Source: Methylomicrobium sp. (lineage in GTDB: Bacteria; Pseudomonadota; Gammaproteobacteria; Methylococcales; Methylomonadaceae). Taken from it: a stretch of 64,000 nt of DNA. The notes beneath the pieces are model-generated. The model was not told where the DNA came from, did no database searches, and worked only from the letters and a program-made list of their open reading frames with translations. The stretch is taken from contig JAGXSU010000139.1 of the NCBI GenBank assembly GCA_018333785.1, positions 1-64,000 on the forward strand, in the 5' to 3' direction. How positions within the stretch are numbered: the stretch's first letter is position 1; every line of letters begins with the position of its first letter. A program made the position numbers and the translations under genes. This document shows positions 37,605-46,322 of this stretch, in pieces.

Positions 37605-38932
37605 GGCGTACTCCTATATTCTGCATCCCATAAAGGAAGCTTATAGAGCTGAGCGCTGACAAACAGGGCTCGCTTGAGATACTGCGTCTTTATTTTTAGG
37701 GGTTTCATGGTCGTTCTCCTTGTTTTTATAAAACTAAACATGCGAACTAACGGTTAACCTTTGACTTTATAGATAAGCTATTCTGCTAAGCGGTCTCGCC
37801 TATTCAGATAACTTTGCATTAGTCTTTGTTTTTATTAATATTTGAATATTCTAATGTTTTTAAATGTTTGGTTTACAAATCAATCTTCTTTAACCCAATG
37901 GATAACCGTAACGTGTTTAGATTTTGTGCTTGAATCAAACAGGCGACTTTCAGCGGTTTATTAACCTAACCTCTCGTCAATTGAATACCCTTGATCGGGT
38001 ACTGCCTTAATGTCACCTTAAATAAAGGATCAGAACTTATAACGGGACGAGAACGTACTTTCATTATTGATACGTTCTTTTTAGCGGAATGATTTAGAAA
38101 TACTCTCCTTGTTACAAGCGTGTTATGGAAATAACAGTCAAAAATGGTATCTCGGTAGCTAATCCTTTAGCGGTCAAAACAATGTAAGATGCCCATAAAT
38201 CTGCGGATGCTCACGCCAATGCGCGAGCTTGACACTCTCAACGCTTTAGCCAAGCTCAGCCATCAAACCTCACCCTCAACACTGTTTTGCTTCTTTTTCT
38301 TAAGCCTTACTTAAGCAGTTGAGCTTTTTTTCAACTCATATTGTTCCTGATTTTCATCTCAATTTTCCATAAAAATAAACTCAAAATTTACTCAAAAATA
38401 ATCATTGGCTAACGCGCCTGCTCATGGTGTGTTGTTTCCCGCTCAAATCTGATCTCTAACACTCTCAGGCCAACAAAAATAGACCCTGGTCTGATCTGGT
38501 GCGAATTCAAAAGCCAATCCTGATATTTGCCCTAAAAAGGTGAGTACATTCCTTGGTTATTACCTCTGTAAAACCACTCTTATCGCTTAACTCTATGTTT
38601 TAAATGTAGTTACATAATTCTGGCCTAAGGTTTGTACTTAATCTCTGTGTTTTGCAATTTCAAGCTATCGACAATCGTCGCGCACCATAAAGCAACTTGA
38701 TTTTTAGTACAGACCGAAAAATCAACCTTATGTTTTGCCGTAATGCTGATGAAATGAGCCAAACACCAACCTCAACTGATGGAGCCCATAGAATGTTGTT
38801 ATGAATAACTTATCGATTTCATTTGCAGGTGCGATTTCACTCGCCTCCTTTTACATCTGTAAATCGATAATATATTTTTTACTCACTTCTTAGGCGCTTC
38901 TGTCCGACATCTTTCAAACGAGGAAAAGACAA
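37605..38932. promoter_or_regulatory. 1.3 kb divergent regulatory region between secreted-protein genes
   Basis: No convincing protein gene was found here. It is AT-rich and should hold promoters for both the leftward 1151-residue gene and the rightward amine oxidase. Visible elements are a nine-codon ORF with a strong AAGGAG site (37680-37709), a TACCC..GGGTA hairpin (37986-38001) and the inverted repeat GAACGTA..TACGTTC (38051-38077). The length is unusual for this gene-dense window. Confidence 0.6.
38051..38077. promoter_or_regulatory. Inverted repeat GAACGTA-N13-TACGTTC
   Basis: Two perfect 7-base arms have centres about 20 bases apart, about two helical turns, as for a dimeric regulator. 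Five T follow on the plus strand, so a weak terminator is an alternative. It lies in the middle of the divergent region. Confidence 0.45.
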
Positions 38933-40543
38933 ATGAGCGACAAGTCAAAAAATGAGACTGAATATTCAAGAAGGGAATTTCTTATGGATATCGGCAAGGC
39001 AGGCGGGATAGCTGCCATGTACGGAACGATGGGTGCACTCGGAATGTTTGCACCACCCGCCGGTGCAGCGCCGGTTAACTTTGTTCCTTTGACGGGATTG
39101 CCAAAGAGTAAAAAGGGGAATCGGGTTATTGTCATCGGCGCGGGAATTGCCGGCCTGACTTCAGCTTATGAATTGATGAAAGCAGGCTATTCCGTTACCC
39201 TTCTGGAAGGCCTTGACCGCCCAGGAGGTCGAAACTGGACTGTTCGTGGCGGTGACTCAGCAACTGAAACTGATGGTGTTACACAAGTTTGTAAATTCGA
39301 CCGCAACCAGTATATGAATTGCGGCCCAGCTCGTTTACCACAGCACCATATAACCATCGAATACTGCCGTGAATTGGGCGTTGAACTGGAAGTTTTCACT
39401 AATCAGAATGCGGATGCCTACTACTATAATGAAGGAGTGGGGCCACTTTCCGGAGTTCCGGTTCGCCATCGAACCGCGAAAGCAGACATTTATGGCTACA
39501 TGTCTGAGCTTCTTTCCAAAGCAACCAATCAAGGTGCATTGGACGATACCTTAACCGCTGCTGACAAGGCGCTTTTAACTCAATTTTTAACCAACTTCGG
39601 CAATTTGCAAAGCGGCAAATACAATGGCTCTTCTCGCAGAGGCTATAAAGTGTCTCCTGGCGCAGGAAGTCAATCCGGTGAAATTGATTTACCGGCTTAT
39701 GCGATGAGTGAATTATTACAATCACGCTTCGGACTCAATTTTTCCTTCGAATTCGGTTGGGACCAGGCCATGCTGATGTTCCAGCCCGTAGGCGGGATGG
39801 ATGCTATCCCAAAAGCATTGGAGAGGGCAATCAGACCCAAAACGAAGCTGGTTTACAGCGCAAAAGTCACCGGGATTTACAATACAACGGAAGGTGTTCA
39901 GGTTGTGTACGAGGACAAGTCGAACACGCCCAAACAGCTTGAAGCCGATTTCTGTATCTGCACAATTCCGCCGCAGGTTCTAAAGAAGATACCCTCGAAC
40001 TTATCCCCGAATGTTATAGACGCTCTGGGCGTAGCCATTCCTCAATCAACAGGAAAAATCGGCCTGCAGTACAAGCGCCGTTTCTGGGAAGAAGACGACA
40101 AAATCATGGGTGGAATCACCAACACCAACACCAACGTAAGTACGATTTGGTACCCAAGTTACGGATATCTAGGCAAAAAAGGGGTTGTGGTGGGTTACTA
40201 TAATTTTGGCGCTAATGCCAATTTCTATTCCGGCCTGAGTCCTGCCGAGCGTCAAGAACAAGCGCTTATCCAAGGGGAAAAGATTCATGGTCCCTCTTAT
40301 CGCAGCGAACTGGAAAATTCTTTCAGTGTTTCCTGGATCAAAACACCTTTCAGCGAGGGCGGCTGGGTTGGTTGGCCTACCTCGGGAGGGCAAAGAGTGC
40401 CTGCGTATGACTTGCTCAACAAACCGGATGGCAACATCTATTTCGCCGGTGATCATTTGAGTTATTACATCGCCTGGCAAGCAGGTGCATTTGACTCGGC
40501 GCGTAAAGTGGTGATGGAAATCCATCAGCGGGTTGCTGCTTAA
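38933..40543 (+). CDS. Tat-exported flavin amine oxidase (L-amino acid/monoamine oxidase family)
   Basis: 536 residues. The twin-arginine signal SRREFL (residues 12-17) is followed by a hydrophobic stretch and a cleavage region near AGAAP (about 44). The FAD site is VIVIGAGIAGLTSAYELMKA near 65-85, with GRNWTVRGG following. The C-terminal FAD contact is GNIYFAGDHLSYYIAWQAGA. The enzyme should oxidise an amine or amino acid with O2 to an imine and H2O2 in the periplasm, after folding with FAD in the cytoplasm. GAGG lies nine bases ahead of the ATG. It is 45 bases upstream of an exported RidA gene, which fits release of an imine. Confidence 0.9.
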   Translation: MSDKSKNETEYSRREFLMDIGKAGGIAAMYGTMGALGMFAPPAGAAPVNFVPLTGLPKSKKGNRVIVIGAGIAGLTSAYELMKAGYSVTLLEGLDRPGGRNWTVRGGDSATETDGVTQVCKFDRNQYMNCGPARLPQHHITIEYCRELGVELEVFTNQNADAYYYNEGVGPLSGVPVRHRTAKADIYGYMSELLSKATNQGALDDTLTAADKALLTQFLTNFGNLQSGKYNGSSRRGYKVSPGAGSQSGEIDLPAYAMSELLQSRFGLNFSFEFGWDQAMLMFQPVGGMDAIPKALERAIRPKTKLVYSAKVTGIYNTTEGVQVVYEDKSNTPKQLEADFCICTIPPQVLKKIPSNLSPNVIDALGVAIPQSTGKIGLQYKRRFWEEDDKIMGGITNTNTNVSTIWYPSYGYLGKKGVVVGYYNFGANANFYSGLSPAERQEQALIQGEKIHGPSYRSELENSFSVSWIKTPFSEGGWVGWPTSGGQRVPAYDLLNKPDGNIYFAGDHLSYYIAWQAGAFDSARKVVMEIHQRVAA

Positions 40544-40588
40544 AGCCGAGCATTCGATTAATCTCTTAAACTGATCAAGGAAAAAACC

Positions 40589-41221
40589 ATGAAAAAATTC
40601 AATCTGAATCATCATCTAATCCTCAGTCTTGCTGCGGCTGTAACCCTCTTTTCCGGAAACGTTTTTTCTGAGCCAAAACCCACCGAAACGGATTACAACA
40701 TACCGCTAAGGGCTAACGGCACTATCAACCCGGACCCATTTCTAGCCAGCGGCGTTGGCGTTGGAAAAAATGTCAGTATTTATTGGTCGGCAGGCACCGG
40801 GCCGGCTGCACGAAATACAGCGGCCCCTGCCGGTACACCTGAACGTTATATCGATCCGGCAATCACGATTCCCTATTCAACCATAACCGAAGCGCAAGGA
40901 TTGAATAACCTTGCACGCATCAAAGAAAATCTGGAGTCTGTCGGACTGACACTGGAAGACGTGACCTTTATGCGAATCTATCTTGAGGCGCCTCCCGGAG
41001 CAACGCGTGCTGACTATAACGGCTGGAATCGTGCATATCGCAAGTATTTTGCCAACGTAAACCTTGAGACGGGCGCGGTAATTCCTGCCTATGAGCCTGT
41101 GGCCGTCGTCAACGCTCGCCGACCTGCCAGATCAAACCTTCAGGTAGCCACTTTACCCGTTGCAGGCTGGCTAGTTGAAATAGAAGTGATTGCGGCTTAT
41201 CCTCAGGTGCCTAAAAAATAA
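40589..41221 (+). CDS. Exported RidA-family enamine/imine deaminase
   Basis: 210 residues. A Sec signal peptide (about 1-28; LILSLAAAVTLFSGNVFS) precedes a RidA (YjgF/YER057c) domain. The domain ends in RSNLQVATLPVAGWLVEIEV: the Arg and Glu that bind and activate the imine carboxylate in RidA enzymes are both present. RidA hydrolyses reactive enamines and imines made by amine-acting enzymes. Most RidA proteins are cytoplasmic; export fits its partner, the Tat-exported flavin oxidase 45 bases upstream. A strong terminator follows, so the two genes form a simple operon. The N-terminal part has an insertion rich in Ala, Thr and Gly compared with short RidA forms. Confidence 0.88.
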   Translation: MKKFNLNHHLILSLAAAVTLFSGNVFSEPKPTETDYNIPLRANGTINPDPFLASGVGVGKNVSIYWSAGTGPAARNTAAPAGTPERYIDPAITIPYSTITEAQGLNNLARIKENLESVGLTLEDVTFMRIYLEAPPGATRADYNGWNRAYRKYFANVNLETGAVIPAYEPVAVVNARRPARSNLQVATLPVAGWLVEIEVIAAYPQVPKK

Positions 41222-41237
41222 TTGCGGCGTATTTTCG

Positions 41238-41262
41238 CGCTCACCCACTGAGCGATTTTTTT
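41238..41262 (+). terminator. Intrinsic terminator of the amine oxidase-RidA operon
   Basis: CGCTCA (41238-41243) and TGAGCG (41249-41254) pair around CCCAC, and the stem is followed by ATTTTTTT. It begins 17 bases after the RidA stop codon. Confidence 0.85.
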
Positions 41263-41276
41263 ACAACCTAACAAAG

Positions 41277-41308
41277 ACCCGCAAGGAAGCGGGTATACTA
41301 ATTTTTTT
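41277..41308 (+). terminator. Second terminator-like hairpin
   Basis: ACCCGC (41277-41282) and GGGT-preceding GCGGGT (41289-41294) pair around AAGGAA, and seven T lie at 41302-41308. It backs up the first terminator. Confidence 0.6.
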
Positions 41309-41320
41309 ATTCTTATCGCG

Positions 41321-41338
41321 GGCATGGCCCGCTCCTAC
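41321..41338 (-). repeat. Dispersed repeat core GTAGGAGCGGGCCATGCC, copy 1
   Basis: On the minus strand this 18-base core is identical to 59221-59238. It is followed by CGCGA, giving GGGC..GCCC self-complementarity. It lies in the gap between the RidA terminators and the epimerase gene. Confidence 0.65.
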
Positions 41339-41369
41339 AATACTGCCTTCCTAATCATTGCAATAGCCT

Positions 41370-42266
41370 TCACTTAACGGCATCCAGCAAGGCAGCGTCA
41401 AGTTCTGTGTATTTAAATTGAAACGCCTGATCCAGTAAACGTTTTGGAATGACCCTCTGGCTACCCAAAACCAGTTCGGCCATTTCTCCCAGCAGTAAAT
41501 TAAGCAAAAATGCCGGTACAGGAATTAAGGCCGGTCTTTTTAGACACGCCGCCAGCACCCGGGTAAATTCTGCATTGGTTCTAGGGGCCGGTGCTGTCGC
41601 GTTATAAACGCCCTGCATGCTTTGATTGTCAATCATCGATAATGCAATGTTGATCCAGTCATCCCGGTGAATCCACGACATCCATTGTTTTCCATCGCCA
41701 ATTCGGCCTCCCAGGCCCAGTTTGAACGGAAGCAGCATCCGACCAACAATTCCACCACCCGGTGCTACGACCAGCCCTGTTCGGATAATGCAAACACGAA
41801 CGCCCAGAGCTTCTGCTTTTTTTGCCTCGGTTTCCCAGGCTTCACACAAACGATGCGAAAAATCATCCCGGAACGTTGATTGTTCGGTCAATTCTGTATC
41901 GCCCTGATTGCCATAATATCCTATGGCCGAACCGCTGATCAGTACTTGCGGTTTAACTTTCATTTTATTGATCGCGTCAATGAGCTGCTCGGTCAATTTG
42001 ACGCGGCTTTCCCATATTATTTGTTTGCGGGCGTCAGTCCAGCGCTGGTCAAAAATCGGCGCACCGGCCAGGTTGATCACTGCATCAAAATGATCTTCGG
42101 CCGTTAATTCATCCAATCGGCCCAATGCTGATACGCTTTTACCGCAGAGTTCTGTAACCTGTTGCGGATTTCGGCTCAGCACAGTAATTTGATAATCACT
42201 TTGTAACAGCGAATGAATGAGGGCTTTGCCGATAAAACCGGTTCCGCCGGTGAGAAGTATTTTCAT
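41370..42266 (-). CDS. TIGR01777-type NAD(P)-dependent epimerase (SDR39U1-like)
   Basis: 298 residues from the ATG at 42266 (MKILLTGGTGFIG), which follows GGAGG at nine bases; ten upstream residues were rejected. The SDR nucleotide site is TGGTGFIG. The family-specific text is VINLAGAPIFDQRWTDARK, SGSAIGYYGNQGD, RTGLVVAPGGGIVGRMLLPF and a C-terminal QAFQFKYTELDAAL. Members are extended short-chain dehydrogenases (YfcH-like); their substrate is unknown. It stands alone. Confidence 0.88.
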   Translation of the reverse strand: MKILLTGGTGFIGKALIHSLLQSDYQITVLSRNPQQVTELCGKSVSALGRLDELTAEDHFDAVINLAGAPIFDQRWTDARKQIIWESRVKLTEQLIDAINKMKVKPQVLISGSAIGYYGNQGDTELTEQSTFRDDFSHRLCEAWETEAKKAEALGVRVCIIRTGLVVAPGGGIVGRMLLPFKLGLGGRIGDGKQWMSWIHRDDWINIALSMIDNQSMQGVYNATAPAPRTNAEFTRVLAACLKRPALIPVPAFLLNLLLGEMAELVLGSQRVIPKRLLDQAFQFKYTELDAALLDAVK

Positions 42267-42378
42267 GACTGCTTGCCTCCCTGGTTGGTGTGGCATTTTA
42301 TGATCTGAAGATATGAAGTTTCCCAGTTTTTAAAAGGTTGTCCTGGCTTTTAATAGCGCTTTGTTGCATGAGTAATTG

Positions 42379-42528
42379 CCGTCGTTCCAGCAGAGTCTGG
42401 TCCGGCCCGAGTATGCCGGGGGATTGTCCGAACCGTCGACCGTGCAGCGAATCCAGAAGCCATGGATACCGAAGGCTGTAGCACGAAATTGTGTCCTGGA
42501 TGCCCGTTTACCGACGGGCATGACGGTA
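42379..42528. repeat. Dispersed palindromic repeat, family A, copy 1
   Basis: It contains a GGTCCGGC..GCCGGG hairpin, GCGAATCCAG, CCATGG, TCCTGGATGCCCG and a perfect hairpin ATGCCCGT..ACGGGCAT (42500-42521), ending ATGACGGT. The same order of GCGAATCCAG, CTGGAT, hairpin and ATGACGGT (or GATGACGGT) recurs at 54053-54178. Confidence 0.7.
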
Positions 42529-42663
42529 GCTTATGGAATTAGCTGAAACATCTTGCTAAGCGTGATTAGGTCATGAGTTATTAGATTAAGTAGGCTATTG
42601 ATTTGCCAATGTATATGGACAATGACAACTGACAAATCAATCAACCATCCATTTAACCAGAAC

Positions 42664-43101
42664 TTAATTTATGTTTGTTGCATCCACTTGATCATTTTTG
42701 TCTGGCAAGAACGACAATATACCGTAAAAAATATGTGACAAGCCGGTATACAGAAAAAAGGGATTATATTTTTCGTCTATCGGGACATCGTTGATGGTGC
42801 CATAAAACTCAACGCCACCGATCAACAAGATAATGAACAATCCCATGATCGTCAATTCCCGATAATTTTGTTTTCTCTGGCAGTATATGAACACGACCAA
42901 CTGGGCTAAAGCCAAGTAGATCAGCATAATTTTCAGATTATTACCCAGCGGCCCGTATAGATCATCACCCATCGTAAAAAAACTGTCTTTCCCTGTTACC
43001 GACATGACTGCAGTCACGACTGTGACTAACAGCGAAACATAGTAGTTAGCTTCCAAACCGTACTTGACACTGTTTAAACTTTTTGTTGCTAAAGCATTCA
43101 T
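42664..43101 (-). CDS. Four-helix membrane protein behind a structured leader
   Basis: 145 residues from the ATG at 43101, which has GAGG five bases upstream. The frame is open much further upstream, but that part runs through hairpins and is rejected. Four hydrophobic helices are predicted (about 22-40, 55-75, 83-100, 112-135), with short loops and a charged tail. I recognise no family. It lies 433 bases downstream of ftsH on the same strand, and its leader holds several hairpins and a perfect intrinsic terminator that ends 11 bases ahead of the ribosome site, so expression is probably controlled by attenuation. Confidence 0.7.
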   Translation of the reverse strand: MNALATKSLNSVKYGLEANYYVSLLVTVVTAVMSVTGKDSFFTMGDDLYGPLGNNLKIMLIYLALAQLVVFIYCQRKQNYRELTIMGLFIILLIGGVEFYGTINDVPIDEKYNPFFLYTGLSHIFYGILSFLPDKNDQVDATNIN

Positions 43102-43113
43102 GAGAACCTCGCG

Positions 43114-43153
43114 AAAAAAAAGAGTCCTCCCCCTAGTGAAGCGTGGGGAGGAC
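43114..43153 (-). terminator. Strong intrinsic terminator inside the leader of the 42664-43101 gene
   Basis: The perfect arms GTCCTCCCC and GGGGAGGAC (43145-43153 with 43124-43132) enclose about 12 bases, and T8 follows on the minus strand. It ends 11 bases ahead of the GAGG site. It could end ftsH transcripts, act as an attenuator, or both. Confidence 0.85.
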
Positions 43154-43340
43154 TTATAGAGGAGGACATTACAAAGGGAAGCATGCTTCCCGCAGTGCAA
43201 AAGCACTGCCAAAATCAATATCAAGCAGCTATTGATTTTGTCAGCCACCCGCAGAATATCTGCCCGTGGCAATCGTTTATAAAACCCTATATTTATGCGG
43301 ATAACTTTTTGGTTTGCCCATCTCCACAACGGATGGGGGG
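43114..43340 (-). ncRNA. Structured 5' leader with intrinsic terminator (attenuator candidate)
   Basis: From 5' to 3' on the minus strand the hairpins are: GATGGG..CCCATC-type (43317-43337), GCCAC..GTGGC with inner GCAG..CTGC (43244-43270), AAAATCAA..TTGATTTT (43211-43239), GCAGTGC-TTTT-GCACTGC (43192-43209), GGGAAGCATGCTTCCC (43176-43191) and the terminator GTCCTCCCC..GGGGGAGGAC followed by eight T (43114-43153). A second GTCCTCC copy (complement of 43162-43168) could pair with the same arm instead. It matches no riboswitch class I know. Confidence 0.6.
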
Positions 43341-43453
43341 ATTTGATCAACTGTTAAAACGCTTGCTGCCAATTTAAAACTTTCAACAAGCGGTTATGAT
43401 CATTATTTTTTCTAGTATTTCAGTCATACCTGTTTTTTGCCGGACATTCTATT

Positions 43454-43499
43454 AAACGGTCCGCCCTGAACTTGTTGAACGACTCAGAACGGACGGTTT
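43454..43499. repeat. Imperfect palindrome of dispersed type after ftsH
   Basis: AAACGGTCCGCCCTGA (43454-43469) pairs in inverse with TCAGAACGGACGGTTT (43484-43499), with one mismatch and two G-U. The core GCCCTGAAC..TTGTTGAACGACTC resembles widespread repeats. It lies 35 bases after the ftsH stop. Confidence 0.55.
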
Positions 43500-43534
43500 T
43501 ATTAATATCTCGTCAAAAGCAAATTGACTGATTA

Positions 43535-45430
43535 TCAGGTTGCCAATCCGCCTTGGCCTACCGTTGGAGTTGTTCCGGAACCTGTTTCCGCAGTTGGCGG
43601 CTCGTCAGGTTTTGACTCTTCAATTACAGGTGGCGCCAATTTCTTGCCGTTCATCAAGTCATCGATCTGGAACTTATCAATGGTTTCCCATTGCATCAAC
43701 GCATCGGCCATGTTGTGAAGAATATCCATATTCTCATTAAGGATGGTGCGGGCCCTTTCGTAGTTCAAATCCAGCAGATTACGTATTTCTTCATCTATCA
43801 TCTCGGCCATTTTCTCGGACATGGCTTTAGCCTGCGGCCCCATGTACCCACGACCTTGATCTTCGCCGTAATCCATTGCACCCAACCGGTCTGAAAGACC
43901 CCATTTAGTCACCATATTTCTGGCTAACTGGGTGGCCCTTTCAATATCGTTTGAGGCGCCGGTAGTGACTTTGTTCTTACCGTAGATAATTTCTTCGGCG
44001 ACACGGCCACCGTACAAACTGGCAATCTGGCTTTCAAGCTTGTCACGACTGGCGCTGTAGGTATCGCGCTCCGGCAGGAACATGGTAATACCCAAAGCTC
44101 CGCCCCGCGGCATGATGCTGACTTTGTAGACAGGATCATGTTCAGGTACTGTCCGACCTACAATCGCGTGACCGGCTTCATGATAAGCCGTCATCAGCTT
44201 ATCTTCTTCCCTCATCATCATGCTGCGTTTTTCAGCACCCATGATCATCTTGTCACGCGCTTTATCGAGGTGGTTCATATCAACGAATTTCTTATTCGTC
44301 CTTGCGGCAAACAATGCGCCTTCGTTGACCAGATTGGCTAATTCGGCACCTGAGAAACCAGGCGTGCCTCTTGCCAAATCCATGATGTTGACATCGTCAG
44401 CCAACGGAACTTTCTTTAAATGCACTCTCAAGATTTGTTCACGGCCTCTGATATCAGGCAAGCCAACAGTGACTTGTCTGTCAAAACGACCGGGTCTTAA
44501 CAACGCTTTATCCAGTACATCGGCGCGGTTAGTCGCCGCAATTACGATAATGCCTTCGTTGCCCGCAAAACCGTCCATTTCAACCAGCAATTGGTTTAGA
44601 GTTTGTTCGCGTTCATCATTACCGCCATTCATGCCGTTACCGCGATGTCTTCCCACCGCATCAATTTCATCAATGAAGATGATGCAAGGTGCGCGTTTTT
44701 TGGCTTGTTCAAACATATCGCGTACCCTGGAGGCACCGACACCGACGAACATTTCAACGAAATCAGAACCTGATATCGAGAAGAAAGGCACTCCGGCTTC
44801 ACCGGCTATGGCTCTGGCCAACAAGGTTTTACCAGTACCGGGAGGTCCTACCATTAGCAAACCTCGGGGTATTTTGCCACCCAGATATTCGTACTTCGAG
44901 GGATCTCTCAGGAAGTCCACCACTTCAACAACATCTTCCTTCGCTTCTTCAACGCCGGCAACATCGTCAAATTTGACCTTGATCTGATTTTCTTCCAGCA
45001 ATTTAGCTTTGCTTTTGCCGAAATTCATCTGGCCACCCATACCGCCACCGCCTTGTTGCTTGCGGAAGAAGTAAACCCAGACAGCAATCAGAAGCAGCAT
45101 AGGCGCCCAGGAAATGAAGATCTGCATCAACATTGACTGTCTTGGCGGACTGGCGACTTTGATTTTGACTCCGTACTCCAACAGTTCATCGATTAAACGA
45201 GCATCATTGGGGTTGTAAGTAATAAACCGTTCGCCATTTCTTCTGCGACCGTCTATCTCATCGCCATTAATAATGACTTCAGAGATAGCACCTCCTCTTA
45301 CATCTTGTATGAAATCAGAGTAAGACAAGGCATAGTTACTGTCCCCCGACGGGTTCATCCGGCTGAATGCTGAAAAGAGCGTAACGCCTACAGCAATCCA
45401 GATTAAAAATTTAATTGCATTTGTTTTCAT
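43535..45430 (-). CDS. ftsH: ATP-dependent zinc metalloprotease FtsH
   Basis: 631 residues, the normal length. Two N-terminal helices (about 5-22 and 100-120) flank a small periplasmic domain. The AAA+ domain has Walker A GPPGTGKT near 200, Walker [13 protein letters not shown], the SRH text [21 protein letters not shown], and the protease has the zinc motif HEAGH near 420 with a later Asp. It degrades membrane and cytoplasmic proteins as a hexamer in the inner membrane. It lies 31 bases after hflC, so protease and its HflKC regulator are in one operon, an arrangement different from the hfq-hflX-hflKC order of E. coli. Confidence 0.97.
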   Translation of the reverse strand: MKTNAIKFLIWIAVGVTLFSAFSRMNPSGDSNYALSYSDFIQDVRGGAISEVIINGDEIDGRRRNGERFITYNPNDARLIDELLEYGVKIKVASPPRQSMLMQIFISWAPMLLLIAVWVYFFRKQQGGGGMGGQMNFGKSKAKLLEENQIKVKFDDVAGVEEAKEDVVEVVDFLRDPSKYEYLGGKIPRGLLMVGPPGTGKTLLARAIAGEAGVPFFSISGSDFVEMFVGVGASRVRDMFEQAKKRAPCIIFIDEIDAVGRHRGNGMNGGNDEREQTLNQLLVEMDGFAGNEGIIVIAATNRADVLDKALLRPGRFDRQVTVGLPDIRGREQILRVHLKKVPLADDVNIMDLARGTPGFSGAELANLVNEGALFAARTNKKFVDMNHLDKARDKMIMGAEKRSMMMREEDKLMTAYHEAGHAIVGRTVPEHDPVYKVSIMPRGGALGITMFLPERDTYSASRDKLESQIASLYGGRVAEEIIYGKNKVTTGASNDIERATQLARNMVTKWGLSDRLGAMDYGEDQGRGYMGPQAKAMSEKMAEMIDEEIRNLLDLNYERARTILNENMDILHNMADALMQWETIDKFQIDDLMNGKKLAPPVIEESKPDEPPTAETGSGTTPTVGQGGLAT

Positions 45431-45461
45431 ACTTTTTCTCCTCTATGGAAGTATGAGGATA

Positions 45462-46322
45462 TCATTCTTCTTTCGAAAAATATTTGAAGAAATCAGATTT
45501 AGGCTCCAAAACCAGCGTATCCTGGGTTTTGTCGAAAGAAGCCGCATAAGCATTAAGACTTCTATAGAAGGCATAAAATTCCTGATTTTTACCGTAACTT
45601 GCCGCGTAAATCTCTGAAGACTTGGCATCACCGCGACCACGGATCTGCTCGGACTCCCGATACGCATTGGCTAATATGATTTCCCGTTCCTTGTCAGCTT
45701 GTGCGCTGATTTCTTCCGCTTGTTCCGAACCTTGAGAGCGAAACTCCCTTGCCACTCTTTCACGCTCGGCCTCCATCCGTCTGTATACTGAACTGCTGAC
45801 TTCTTCCGGCAAATCTATGCGTTTGATACGGATATCCAAAAGTTCAATCCCATACTCCTTAGCCACGGGTGCCAGCCGTGAAATCAACATACGGCGCATA
45901 TCGCCCCTGTCTTCCGAAACCAGCTCTTTAATTGTCCGCCGGCCAAACTCGCCCCGCATGGCGTCTTTCATCACTTGATCCAGTCGCAGGTTCGCCTGGT
46001 ATTCGTCGCCACCCATAGTGGTGTAGAAAAGACCGACGTCTGATATTTTCCATTTAACGAATGAGTCGACGATTACGTTTTTCTTTTCGGACGTCAGAAA
46101 GCGCTCTGACTTCGCATCCAGTGTCTGCACTCTGGCATCGTAATGACTGACATTATTGATTAACGGCAATTTAAAGTGTAAACCCGGATCGTAATCGGAT
46201 TCAACAATTTCACCCAGTCTGAATTTGATCGCTTTTTCGCTCTCTCCTACATAAAACACGGTCATGTAACTGAGGAGTAAGGCACTCAAGCTTATTGGAA
46301 CTAATAATTGTGCTGGGTTCAT
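45462..46322 (-). CDS. hflC: HflC, FtsH-modulating SPFH protein
   Basis: 286 residues. One N-terminal helix (about 8-25, VPISLSALLLSYMTVFYVG) is followed by an SPFH/band-7 domain (AIKFRLGEIVESDYDPGLHFKLP) and a long helical region with RIKRIDLPEEVSSSVYRRME and QAEEISAQADKEREIIL. HflC and HflK form a cage round FtsH in the inner membrane. The start codon overlaps the hflK stop (ATGA). Confidence 0.95.
   Translation of the reverse strand: MNPAQLLVPISLSALLLSYMTVFYVGESEKAIKFRLGEIVESDYDPGLHFKLPLINNVSHYDARVQTLDAKSERFLTSEKKNVIVDSFVKWKISDVGLFYTTMGGDEYQANLRLDQVMKDAMRGEFGRRTIKELVSEDRGDMRRMLISRLAPVAKEYGIELLDIRIKRIDLPEEVSSSVYRRMEAERERVAREFRSQGSEQAEEISAQADKEREIILANAYRESEQIRGRGDAKSSEIYAASYGKNQEFYAFYRSLNAYAASFDKTQDTLVLEPKSDFFKYFSKEE

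Noticed and set aside
37605-38932. Sigma-54 promoter in the divergent secreted-protein region
   Set aside because: Text such as CTGGCCTAAGGTTTGTA keeps the GG but lacks the GC of the -12 element.
43102-43350. N-terminal extension of the 42664-43101 membrane gene
   Set aside because: The extension runs through the terminator and hairpins, while the ATG at 43101 has a proper GAGG site and starts the hydrophobic protein.
44220-44987. 255-codon plus-strand ORF opposite ftsH
   Set aside because: It is a shadow of the conserved AAA+ domain; its product is Ser/Pro/Leu-rich and featureless.
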